Source: Viola odorata
Taxonomy: Eukaryota; Streptophyta; Magnoliopsida; Malpighiales; Violaceae
Length of the DNA: 64,000 nt
Assembly: GCA_963691705.1 (NCBI GenBank)
Contig: OY829541.1
Location: forward strand, 32,128,719-32,192,718
Direction: 5' to 3'
The notes under the pieces were generated by a model. It did not search any database. It had not been told where the DNA came from and saw nothing but the letters and a program-made list of their open reading frames with translations. Shown here piece after piece: positions 34,765-45,369 of the stretch. A program made the position numbers and the translations under genes. How positions within the stretch are numbered: the stretch's first letter is position 1; each line of letters opens with the position of its first letter.

Positions 34765-35300
34765 TGATAAGATTCAATGTCGATCTTGTAAGATTCGGAG
34801 TCATGGTTGATCGGAACGGTGGTGGTCAGCTTCGAATGTACCTGCAAAGCGCCGGAGGGGGGGCTCCGGCGTAGACACTCCGATGCTTAAGTCAGTCCGG
34901 GTTTCAAAAATAACAGAGGTTCGTCTTAGTGATCTTGATCTTACCTTCAGATTGGAAAAGTAGGGGTATTTATAGGCCTGTTCGGCGATACCTGGCGATA
35001 CCAATCCAGGCGATGTCAGATGGTGACGTCACAAGCGATACCGACAGATGACGTCATGAGCGATATCATACGGGCTGCCGGGAGCGATAAGCTCGTGGGC
35101 CCCTAGGATGGGATGGTGTCGTGCGTGTAGAGTCGCGTGAGTCCCCCCCCCCCCCCCCCCCCCCCGCTGATGTCGACCATCCTAGGAATTCTTCTCTGAT
35201 TCTCGGGCGATATGAAGATATCTTACGGGTCTTATGGGAAATCGTCCTGGTGGGAGCCGCAAGGGTGGTAGCACCGTTAGGGTTGTCTTGATTGTTATCA
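34765..35300 (-). repeat. Nested element 5' LTR (right copy)
   Basis: 536 bp with TGATA...TATCA ends. It differs from the left copy mainly by a long C run (about 35143-35165) and a few substitutions, so the insertion is relatively recent. Confidence 0.95.
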
Positions 35301-35305
35301 GGGGC

Positions 35306-37307
35306 AGTCCCTATCAAATTCAGCACGGATGGAGAAGTCAAAGTCACCTATGCTTACCCAGGGATGCCAAAGATAGGCAACCCTTATGGACCAAGCTTGT
35401 ACGAGCTAATGACTGATGACTTAGATATTTGGGAAACAAGCTCTGAGTCCGAAGATGAATTTAACGATGAGTGGTCAACCTTTAGAAGAAAGAAGAATAA
35501 GAAGGTTCTTGCAAAGAGAAAATCATCATCAAAATACTCTTATGGTGCCTCTATTCAAAATCATGATGTCCACCAAGAAGGGTGGGGTCTTCCAAGCGAA
35601 CATCCAGAGATATCTAAAGAAGGAAGGGCGATAACTCTTGAAGAGTATTTCCCAGAAGAGCAATGTCGTGAAGATTGTGTCGCAGTCCACATGGTCAGCG
35701 TAAAGCAAGGTGAAGAGTCCGACCAGGAGGATGACAATGTTATAAAAAGGTTGAAAGAGGTTCCATCAAATGTCTCTTTAGCCGAAACCCTTAATCTCCC
35801 TTCAGAAGTCAGGATGTCACTAGTACAAGCATTGGTAGATCCAACCAAATACAAGGAAAGATTGTTGAAAGTTGTTGATCAACCATCTTACGTCGAATGC
35901 TTTAATGCAATCACCTTTACAGATGATGATTTGCTACTAGGATCTCGCTTGCACAATAGACCTCTTTACATTGCAGGTTACATTCGAGAAGAAAAGGTCA
36001 GAAAGATACTTGTGGATCAAGGGTCAACGGTCAGCATTATGCCCGTCCATACAATGAAGAAACTAGGAATTGCCATGTCTGAGCTTTCCAAAAGTAAGTT
36101 GGTCATCCAAGGTTTCAATCAAAAGGGTCAAGCTGCCATTGGCGCGATTCGAGTGAAGCTAGAGATTGAAGAATTGGTATCTACTGTTCTCTTTCATGTG
36201 ATTGATGCTAGAACATCCTACCAGTTGCTCCTCGGAAGGATTTGGTTACATGAGAATGGAGTTATCCCTTCAAGTTGGCACCAATGCCTCAAGTTCATTC
36301 GTAACGGAGAGGTAAAGTGCGTTAAGGGAGAAACCAACCCATTCAGTAAGGAAGAGTCACATTTTGCAGATGCGAAGTTCTTTTCAGATCAAGATGTCCC
36401 TTCAGAAGCCTTCCCCATCTTCGCACCCCAATATAAGAAGAATGGAGAAAGCTCATCTTCTGCAACAAGGGCAACACCTGTGTTCGTAAAGGCTTCATTT
36501 TCCAAAACCGTCATCACTGAGGAAGTAGAAGTTTTAAAAAGGAGTATGACTCTCCCTATTCCTATGATTTCAACATTGGTCCCAAGACCATCCAAGCTGG
36601 AAGCTTCCAAGAAGGCAAGATCCGAAGATATAAAAAGCGAAGGATCAAAAGGACGCAGCCGAGGATGGTATGACCCAAAAGTCGAAAGACTCTTCGAGAA
36701 TGCTGGGTACAGAAAAGGGGAACTTCGCCAACTTGGTGACTTGGATGCGGTCCTTTCTAAAGGAAAACCATCTACAGAAAGGCAAAGGTTCGGGCTCAGT
36801 TTTCCACAAGATCCTCCAGCCAAGATCAAAGTCAAAAAGGCCTCCGTGAACTCAATTATGATACAAATATGCGAAGTTGACAAAGAGACCTCTAAGGAGT
36901 AGAAGGTCTCTGTATTCAGCCATATCCAAGGAGAAGCGGCTAAGGTCTCTATTTTTGACAGGTTAGGAGACAAAGCTTCCTTGGAGCCTAAACTTCCGAC
37001 ACCACCACAAAAGAAGTCCGTCTTCACACGGCTAGGACCTAATGTCCTAAACCAAAAAGGAAAGTCCAAAAGGCAGAAGCAGAAAAGAAGAAGTGTTGCA
37101 TGGCGATTCTTCTACAACGCTGAAGACATGGAGGTTGAGGATGCTAATTGTGCTTCTGTCGAGGAAGTGTCAGATGAACATGAACTAGAGCTAGCTCTGC
37201 CAACATTCGAGGAAAGGGGGCAAGCCACAATTGATAAATTGGAAGAAGTCAACGGATTACACATCAGACCTATCGACGGAAGGGTCTTGAAGTGCTTCTA
37301 TGCCTAA
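35306..37307 (+). pseudogene. Protease region and pol tail of the outer gypsy element (RT and integrase missing)
   Basis: Continuation of gag after the nested insertion. One frame, with TAG at 36900-36902, ends with TAA at 37305-37307. The aspartic protease is signalled by DQGSTVSIMP (about 36017-36046) and the following TSYQLLLGRIWLHENG block. After a linker the protein ends ...LHIRPIDGRVLKCFYA, which resembles the extreme C-terminus of gypsy pol proteins. There is no YxDD reverse transcriptase, RNase H or HHCC/DDE integrase between them. An internal deletion that kept the ends is the likely reason. Confidence 0.8.
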
Positions 37308-37382
37308 AAAATCATCACACTACTCCTAGCTGCAAGAGAGTAAACTGCAAAGCCAAACAAACAAACAAACAAACAAAAAAGT

Positions 37383-37625
37383 ACTCCTGGCCCGCAAGAG
37401 TATAAACTGTGTACGGCCAAAATACAAAATAATTGAACTACGTCATGACTTGATCCTTCTTCTTTGAAGGTACGTAGGCAACTTGACATATTTCAAGTGC
37501 AGTCACATCAAAAAAAAAATTCATCACATGACTCCTGGCCCGCAAGAGTATAAACTGTGTACGGCAAAAAGAAAACAAAATCATTGTACTACTCCTGGCC
37601 CGCAAGAGTATAAACTGTGTACGGC
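37383..37625. repeat. 35-bp dispersed repeat, three copies
   Basis: 37383-37417, 37531-37565 and 37591-37625 start ACTCCTGGCCCGCAAGAG and end TGTGTACGGC. A diverged copy is at about 37323. They are non-coding and lie between the pol tail and antisense gene C. Confidence 0.9.
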
Positions 37626-37861
37626 TAAATAAATGAGTAAAATAAATATGTTTCCGGAACTAATCAGTCAAGGAAAAGTAAAATTTCTTTGCCACAATTG
37701 AATGAATCATCATCATATCAGTTCAAGCTCAAGCAAAAAACAAAGAGACAAAGAATAAAAGAGTCCATTCCATGCGTGGGAAAAGTACACACTAAAAAAA
37801 ATGGGACTACACTAGAGATGCCACTATGTCTTCCAAATCTGCCATCTGAAGAAGAGTATGC

Positions 37862-40800
37862 CTAAGTTCTTCTCTCACGGTCAATCGCTTCAACTTCAGC
37901 TGCAGTGATGGTCTCTTTCTTTTTCCATTCTTCTTGTTCCGCAGAAAGCTTCTGGATGTTCTCGTCGGTGTCTTGAAGATCATTTTGCAACTTGTCAATC
38001 TTTGTGGCTAATCTACCTTTTTCCTCTTGCAACCGGCTGATCTGTAAGTCCAAGTCTTCCATCTCGGCTTTTGAACTCAATAAGGCATCCTGAAGGGAAG
38101 AACTCCGTATCTGAGAGGCGTCAAGCTTCAACTTTAGCCTATCCACTTCCTTAGGCGAAGGAAGATGACTCATGTCCTTTTCTCTCCTTACCAGGTAAGA
38201 GTCAACTCGAGTCAGAAAATTCCCAAATTTCAACTTCAAGGGAGTAGCATCAGACATGAATACATCCTTGATGACATCCTCAAGAATAGGAGACTTCTTT
38301 TCCCACCAAACCTTCAAATTCGAAAAGCCACCACTAAGAGCAATCTGGAACTCCTTTTTAAGAAAACCAGAAAGCCCGCGAATAATAGAGGATCTACATG
38401 CAGCAAGTTCTTCAGAACTGATAAGTGGACCCAGGCAAATCGATTTGGTAGGCATCGGCTTTTGAGCAAAGCTAGAATGATGAGCAGAGGAAGCAACAAC
38501 ACTTGTAAGTCTAGTAGATGGAGACTCCCTTGTCCTCAACGAGTCTACCTCTTCTTCTTCATCTGCATGAATGATGCCTCCATCTATGCCACTAGGGAAG
38601 TCGAGGTCATTCACGGAAACATTGGCGTTGTCTTCATCAAAACTATTCAACGCTTCAATCATGTCTTGCTCGACATCTGAGTCATGGAGAGAAGTAAGGT
38701 TAAAAGCATCGCTTGTAACTATACAAGTTTTAGGTGATGATGGGAGAAAATGAACATAAGTATCATAAGAAAGGCTAAAATAAATGGAGGACAAATTGGT
38801 GGATACCTTTGTTCCCGGCTTCAAGGGGCGTCCCACCATCTTCAGCAAGCCCATGGTATCTCTGAGATGCACTCTTGTTGGACAACACTATCTTTGAAGG
38901 GTTTTCAAGTGTAGCTCCAACACTCTTCCTGTGCTTCTTCCTCACAAGGTCATCCTATGAAAAGACGAATGAGATCGTCAATGAAAAAAAAGTAATGATA
39001 AAAAATGATGATGATAACATACCTAGTCATCCTTATCTTCATCGTTACACACGACTTCCTGTCCGCGAGGCTTGCGAGCATCATATTTTGTCCTCTTCCA
39101 TCCTGGAACATCACCAAGAGAAGGCGCGACAATCACACTAGCAAGAGGTCTTTTCAAAGGAGCACGCCTTGTCACCTCAGGCGTGTCATGTCTTAAGACT
39201 CCTGAATCTTTTGATTTGGAACTATCATCCTTCGAGGGGTCTTTCAAAGAAGTCTTTCCTTTGGATCCACTACTGCTCTTAGACAATCTTTCACCCAAAG
39301 GGAGGAGTTCGTAGTTGGGACTTTTGCTGGACTGCAACAATATGGTAGAGATGCTATATAAAACAACAACAGACCCTCCAGCCTACCATGATACGTAAGT
39401 GTCAAAACACTCGAGCTGAATGTTAGGGCTAGGTGGTGGAACAATGAAGGACACGCCACTACATGTCTGTGTCAAGGACAACCAGTAAGAGAGGTGAGCG
39501 TGAGAGCTAAGTTTGTCTTCGTGCAAAGCTATGGATCCCGGAAGGCTTTGTATATACCCTTTTTGTCTGGCGAAACGATGGGGGTAATACCACTCCAAGA
39601 TCTGAAATGACCCATTTGAACGAGAAAGTCTTCCTGGACGAATGCTCACCATAAATTCAAGCATTTCAGTCGAAAGTGTTCCGTCATCTTTATACATGCT
39701 AAGAGGTGAGGCAAGATGGATAGGATTCCAACAAAAGTTGGCACCATCTCGGATAAGTTCTCTCCCATCGACGAACCCTGCTTCTCACGGGAAACGAGCA
39801 TTTGCTGAGCCTCTATATCTACGGATGATGGGTCACCCACATCTGTCGTCAACTTGTGAGTATATACCTCGCGTGAAATAGGTAGCCGCCCAAGCATAGA
39901 GAAAATGACCCGGGAAGGAAGTAGGGATCAAACCAAGCTCTCCTTTGTCATTCACATTAGAAGTCTGACTCAATCCTCGGTAAATCGTGGCAAGTATGGG
40001 AGGGACCAGGCTATAGGTAACGCCGTAGGCCATCCTAGAGGCAATCATAAATGTCGTTGGTCGGATATTACCCTCGCTGCTGGGAAAGATAAAACGACAC
40101 AGCCAAAGAGATAGATATGCTGCAATCTCTACCGAAACCCCTTCAAATGAGGAGATGTCTAAAGCTTCCAAAGTATCCCGTGGAAGATCCCCTTGAGTGT
40201 TGTCTGGAATAGGGAATTTGGAGGGTCTCCTAAGAACAACCTTGTTGACATACCTCCTATCCTTGATCACTGGCCTCAGTCGCAACAATTTCTTGTAATC
40301 ACTAGACATCTGAGGGTTGCCAACAAAGGATCGACCACTCTTCTTAAGCCAGAATGAAATCCAGTCTGCGTAGGAAATACAATCCACACTCCTATTTTCT
40401 GCTAGGATCTTAAAGGCCTTGAACAAGTATGTGCAGCACCGAGAGACATTGCTATTGTCTGACAATTCGAGGAGAGTAGGAATTGTCTCTTCATAATAAG
40501 CTCCAAGGATAGGAAGTCCAGTAATCTCTCTCATGTCCCATAGTGATATGCCAACCTCTCCCCATCTAGTCAAGAATGTGTTGGTAGCAGGACACCATAC
40601 CTCGCATAAGGCTCTGTAAATGGAAGCTGGACGTTGGTAGTCGAACGCCGCGGCACCAACTGCTTGTGAGAGTTCATGAAATCCTTTGGTCCGAAGACGC
40701 CTCTGAGTCCGAAGTGACCACTCCCAAAAGCCGTGAAGATAAGATATCTCCCCTCGAGCAACAAGTGACGACCCCCATCTACAACGCTTCGCCTTGATCC

Positions 40801-41245
40801 TCTCGGCAATCTCTGGATGCGGGGTATAGTCTTCTGTGCCACAAAAGGAAGGAATAGGCAAGGTGGGGCAAGATCCTGAACCTTCTACATCAATTAGGTG
40901 GAATGCAGTCCTTGAAAAGGACTGATCCAGACCCTCGATGAGGTTCACGTCGGTGCTGGTTGGGCAGGATCCTAAAGCCTTTACATCAATTAGGTGGGAT
41001 ACAGTACTTAAAAAGCCCTGATCCAGACCCTCGATGGAGCTTATATTAGGATCCTCCGTTGATCGACTCACTATGGCGAGCTTCAACACTCCTTTCCCTC
41101 CGGATTGCGAACGATGCTTTACTTCAGTTTCCGGGAAATAAAGAAATCGTCCTCTCTGCCCTTGACCTGAGCTCTCGCCAATCCAGTCCATATCAAGAGG
41201 TTGCGGCGGAGCGACACCAGCGGATCGTGATGAGGACGAAGTCAT
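37862..41245 (-). pseudogene. Antisense gene C: plant-mobile-domain-like N-terminus plus coiled-coil C-terminus
   Basis: Minus-strand exons: 41245-39395 (donor tentative), 39331-39023, 38954-38807 and 38718-37862. With these the frame is continuous over about 1055 codons. Breaks are TGA at 39835-39833, TGA at 39787-39785 and TAG at 39025-39023 (last codon of exon 2). Exon 1 carries a plant mobile domain (aminotransferase-like) pattern: WGEVGISLWDMREITGLPIL, then FPGHFLYAWAATYF. Exon 2 is basic and Ser/Lys-rich. The last exon has an acidic stretch and about 120 residues of coiled coil. It is antisense to the outer element's gag/protease and may be driven from the spacer before the 3' LTR. Function unknown; extra antisense genes are known in Tat-lineage elements. 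Confidence 0.7.
40866..41057. repeat. 96-bp in-frame tandem duplication in gene C
   Basis: Units 40866-40961 and 40962-41057 duplicate a 32-residue segment with the core IEGLDQxFxxTxxHLIDV near the N-terminus of the gene C product. Confidence 0.85.
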
Positions 41246-43400
41246 CTGTTTTAAAGAAGAAAAAAAATATACAGCATGGTGATATTAATGAAGAAAGGAG
41301 TACGTGCATGGCATGAAAAGATGGAAAAATCACAAGCATAAAACAAGACATGCAGTGCCAACGTAATGCGGGGTAGTAGTCATACATGGTACGTGTGAAG
41401 ATTAAATGATCACGTTATGTAAAGATCGAATCCCAGTCTGGTTTTGCTCTGTACAATGAAGTCAACCATTCGGATAAAAAAAATTGCAATAATTAAAGAT
41501 TTGGGTGAAGTACAAAGATTAAAACAATAAAGATCGACCCAACTAAACTACTAAGGTGACTAGTCGAGCGAAAGGATTATACATCAAATCAAGTCCGTAT
41601 ATTTTCTTTGACTACCTCAAGTTTGAAAAGGGGAGAAAAAAAATCGTGGCATCATGATTTTACACGAAAGTCCAAGAAAATCAAGATCATTAAGCCTGCA
41701 CACCACGACGTGTATATATGCACATGTCCAAAAATAAATAAAAACAGTCTGCCACATGCACACATGCATGAAGCAAGGACGTCGTGGATATGCATAAATA
41801 TGAAGAAGTAGGAAGCATGCATATAAAGCAAAAGTACCAATCAGAGAAGCTAAAGAAAAATAATAATGAAAAAAAGGGGAAAAAAAGAAAATTAGCTTTT
41901 CTTTTCCTTTTTCCTTTGGATGCAGCAGCAAAGAAAAAAGTATATGCTATGCTCGTCTAGGAAAAATAAAAAAAAAAAAAAAATGGGTTAGTACAAGATC
42001 AAAAGCCCAGTGTCAAGGAAAAATCAAAAGAAAAAAAAATCAAACCTAGGTGTTTTTCTGTCCGACTTAAAATTGCAAGGAAAAAAAATGCTCGATCACT
42101 TGTAGCGTTCCTACAGTAAAAAAAAAAAAAGGGGGTTGCAGGTTAAATAAAATTGACTTTCAGGGGTTAGCTTGGGCAAAGAAACAAAAGGGCAGCAGCA
42201 GTATGTATACAGGTAGCATATATATATACATATATATTTATATACATAAGCCGTGAAGATATATATGTATGGGCTATATATATACAAAGCAGCAATGACA
42301 TGCATGGGCTATATATATATATACAAAGCAGCAACGACATGCATGTGCAGAAGCAGTAAGGCGTAAGGAAGAAAAAAAAGCCAATTTCTTACCTTCTGAT
42401 GCGGCGTCCTGCACAATGGAAAATAGAGAGATTGCTTGCGGTTCCTGTACGAAGTTGCAAGAAAGAGAGAGTACTTGCTTGCTTTGTTGGTGTCTCTGTA
42501 GAGAAAAAAAGGAAGGGGCATTAGCATAAAATCACAAGGGAAAAGGAAGCAGATGTTTGACTATTTCCAGTGATTTGCGCAAAGAAACAAAAAGAAAAGA
42601 AAAAAAAAATGAAGAATTACCTTTTCTCTTTGGATGCAGCAACGAAGAAGAGAAGCAGATGAGGGTGTTGGAGGTTGACACCGTGGGTATATATGCACAA
42701 GAAGATGAAGTTAGGAATTTAATTATGGTATTTCTTGCCATGATTTCAGCCTCTTTCCCTTCTATGAATTTTCTTCCACGATTTGGGCAGGGGGCAATAA
42801 TATTCCTAATTTCAAATCAATTGCAATTTTGGCAGTAATATCATATTCCTAATTGAGGTTAGACCAATATGGTATGTGCTTGATTAAATATATTGAAAAG
42901 GAAAAGAAAAAAAAAAGGGGCGTGGCTGCATATTAATCAACAAGGAAATTAATCTTGGCTCCTTTATTTTCTTGGATATGCTAGCTTGGCATTGGACTAA
43001 TGCTTGAACGAGTAATTAATTAGTTGGCTTGGCCCATTTAATTAATTAAAAGCTCCATCCTAGAATTGATTTATAGAAGTGATTAATTTATTGGTTGATC
43101 TTGCGTATATCAAAGGAAGAAAATTATTTTTATTCAAGGTCCCCGCACATGATCAATTCGACGAAATCCGTGATGTGCAGATAAAAAAAAATCCAAGACT
43201 ATGGATTCCTTTGCAGAATCAATTCTTTGTTGCAAGTTCCGAACAAAAATGTACCTTCGGTGGGAAATCACTCCGGAATTAAAATTGATCCGTGTCAAAT
43301 TTGGATCTACAATCAAACATGATTTTAAGTTCAGTCCTCGACGTAAATTAAATTCACTCGAAAGGGGAGAAGTTCAAGATTAATTTATTTCAAGTAAAAT
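41246..43400. other. Long AT-rich spacer before the 3' LTR
   Basis: No gene recognised. It contains A runs (41968-41984, 42117-42131), TA-rich microsatellites (about 42216-42325) and a 36-38-bp tandem duplication with GGGCTATATATATA...GCAGCAA(T/C)GACATGCATG (about 42268-42345). It probably holds the promoter and leader of antisense gene C and the untranslated 3' region of the element. Confidence 0.5.
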
Positions 43401-43417
43401 AATCTTGAGGGGGCATT
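43401..43417 (+). other. Polypurine tract of the outer element
   Basis: CTTGAGGGGGCATT immediately precedes the LTR start TGTAGACATC, as expected for plus-strand priming. Confidence 0.75.
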
Positions 43418-44208
43418 TGTAGACATCAAAATTGCGGGTCATCTTAAAATATGAGGTCCAATTTATAAAAAAGCCACGAAGCCTATTCATCGAAATCCGT
43501 GAGGCTTATTTCAACAAACTCATACTCGGAGGGATCAAAATTCATCTCATATTTATTAAATAATTTGATTAAGTGTCAAATTAATTAATAATGGTGGTTA
43601 CACATTGGGCCAATGAGATGAGGACACGTGTCATCTTTCCCACTCAAAACCATCCCTATAACCCTATAAATAGAGGCCTCATTAGAGGGTGAAGGGAACA
43701 TTATTTTGAAGGAGAAGAAGTGCTGCAAAAATCAAGAGCTAAAGCATATCGTCTCCAAGAAAGAAAGAGAATCCACAAGCTGATTCAAGGCCGGTTTTCT
43801 CCCCACTACATCAAATCAAATCAAGAAGAAGCCACAAGCTAATTCAAGGCCGGTTTCTTCTCAAATCAACCGCGGATTACAAGCTGATTCAAGGCCAATC
43901 CGTCAACCATCCAACTCAAGTTCAAATCCAAATCCGGAGTGAAGATTGATTCATTAATCAGAGGAATCAAGAGAAGAAGAACCACTTTTATTATACATTC
44001 AACAATTGTAATTTGACACGTGTAATTTTCTCCTATCACGGAGAAATTTGTGTGTACACTCTCATACCTAGAAATCGAGTACACCCCTAAAATTACACAC
44101 TCTCTTTTTTACACGCACTAATATATAATCTTACACCTTTCTACTCGCAACTCACATTTTTGCAGACGCCACCCTACTTCTTTAGTATTGCGCTAAATCT
44201 CATGCTTT
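43418..44208 (+). repeat. Outer gypsy element 3' LTR (right border unresolved)
   Basis: 43418-43871 pairs with 22102-22589; the part beyond is lost from the left copy. A TATA-like CTATAAATAG lies at about 43664-43673. The copia element sits at 44214 near or in its end. No CTCTA, the expected target duplication by comparison with 22097-22101, was found beyond it. Confidence 0.7.
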
Positions 44209-44213
44209 AACCT
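44209..44213. other. Target-site duplication AACCT (left)
   Basis: AACCT at 44209-44213 is repeated at 48913-48917 around the copia element. Confidence 0.95.
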
Positions 44214-44338
44214 TGTTAGATATACGTATTAGTATTAATATGTGTATTAGTATACGTATGTATATACGTTATATTGTATTAGGTATATATTGTAATGTGT
44301 TGAGTAAATAGGAAGAGAGGATTTTTACCCAAATTACA
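44214..44338 (+). repeat. Copia 5' LTR
   Basis: TGTTAGATATACG...CCCAAATTACA, very short and AT-rich with repeated TATATACG/GTATTA motifs. Confidence 0.95.
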
Positions 44339-44350
44339 TGGTAGCGGAGC
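44339..44350 (+). other. Copia primer-binding site
   Basis: TGGTAGCGGAGC directly after the LTR, close to the initiator-Met class TGGTATCAGAGC. Confidence 0.8.
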
Positions 44351-45369
44351 AAACTTAAAAACACTCTCCTTCGGTCAAATCTGCTGCTTCTCGTCGGAGT
44401 CTCCTCCCAACGTCGCCTACTATCACCGCCTCCACAGGAAGGTGCGGAGCGTCGGAGCGAGTCGGTTGCAGGTGGAATCGCCGGATTCCGGCGTGCCACG
44501 TGCCGCCAAACACGGCGGAAGCTTCCGCCGCCCTCTCCCACGCGCCGGCGCGTGGAAGCGCGTCCGGCCGCCGCTGACACCGCCGTTCAGTGGGTTTTGC
44601 TCGTCTCGTCGTTTCTGGCCTGTGTCTACGGTCGTCTTGGTGTTTCGACGACGTTTGCTGCTCGTTCTTTTAGGATCCCGAAATTGCCCTTGGTTGGTCG
44701 GTTCTCTGCTGGGTTGACTGGTTTGCTGCTTGGGTGGGCTGGTTCACTGTGGTTTGCTGTTGGGTTTGGCTGATTTCCTGGTCTGCTGCTCTGGTTCGCT
44801 GATTTGCTCATCGGGTTGAGCGGTTCACTGCTGGGTTAGCAGGTTTGTTGCTTGGGTTGGCTGGTTTGTTGTGGTTTGCTGCTGGGTTGGCTGGTTTGCT
44901 GCTCGGGTTGGTTGGTTTGTTGTGGTTTGTTGCTGGGTTGGCCGGTTTGCTACTCGGGTTGGCTGGTTTGCTGCTCGGGTTGGTTGGTTTGCTGCTCGGG
45001 TTGGTTGGTTTGCTGCTCGGGTTGGTTGGTTTGCTGCTCGGGTTGGCTGGTTTGCTTCTCGGATTGGCTGGTTTACTGCTTGGGTTGACTGGTTTGATGC
45101 TCGTACCTTTGCCCGCTTTGTATTGCTATTGTATCTTGCTCGGTTTTGTAGTCTGAATCTATTGTTGCGTATTTGCTTGGTTGGTTGCGTATTTACTTAG
45201 TTGGCTGCGTATTTGCTTGGTTTGAGTACTGTTTATGGGTACTTTTTTGCTTCACATTTGCTGGACTCGTTGGGGTCTGTCTGCTTGGTTGACTGACTTG
45301 TGTGTAGTCAATCCGTATTTGCTCCGTATTCATTGCTGGAATTGTCAGGTTACCTAATTCCTTCTCAAG
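44351..45369 (+). other. GC-rich leader with 21-bp tandem repeats in place of gag
   Basis: 44390-44620 is GC-rich and unlike the AT-rich surroundings. 44690-45110 is a degenerate array of about 21-bp units around GGTTTGCTGCTCGGGTTG. Translated it gives LLLGLVG-like or AARVGWF-like repeats in different frames, with no gag domain or zinc knuckle. A short duplication (GGTTACCTAATTCCTTCTC) lies just before and just after the pol ATG (about 45350 and 45393). Confidence 0.75.

Larger units (their letters stand above)
24048..35300 (-). mobile_element. Nested non-autonomous Ty3/gypsy element with four antisense genes
   Basis: An 11.25-kb element with LTRs of 526 and 536 bp (TGATA...TATCA ends), a GGGGC duplication, a primer-binding site on the minus strand at 34745-34762 and gag on the minus strand (32871-34730). 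No protease, reverse transcriptase or integrase is present. On the opposite strand, between gag and the 3' LTR, lie four gene-like units at 25553-25930, 26397-26828, 27292-29532 and 30150-32510. Orientation is set by the primer site, gag, and the LTR TATA box, which all agree. Confidence 0.9.
22102..44213 (+). mobile_element. Outer Ty3/gypsy element, pol-deleted, carrying an antisense gene; host of the nested element
   Basis: Bounded by related LTRs at 22102-22589 (truncated) and 43418-about 44208. It contains gag (22603-24042), protease (35306-36902) and a C-terminal tail ending at 37307, antisense gene C (37862-41245), a long spacer and a polypurine tract at 43401-43415. The 24048-35300 element is nested inside. 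Without it the element is about 10.8 kb. No reverse transcriptase, RNase H or integrase core is present, so it is non-autonomous. The right border is uncertain because a copia element sits at 44214. Confidence 0.8.

Noticed and set aside
36389..37069. 226-aa minus-strand frame opposite the protease tail
   Set aside because: Shadow of the plus-strand coding sequence; no domain recognised.
44845..45200. Leu/Gly-rich or Ala/Arg/Trp-rich proteins in three overlapping frames
   Set aside because: All three are translations of the 21-bp tandem repeat; period-3 repeats leave every frame open.
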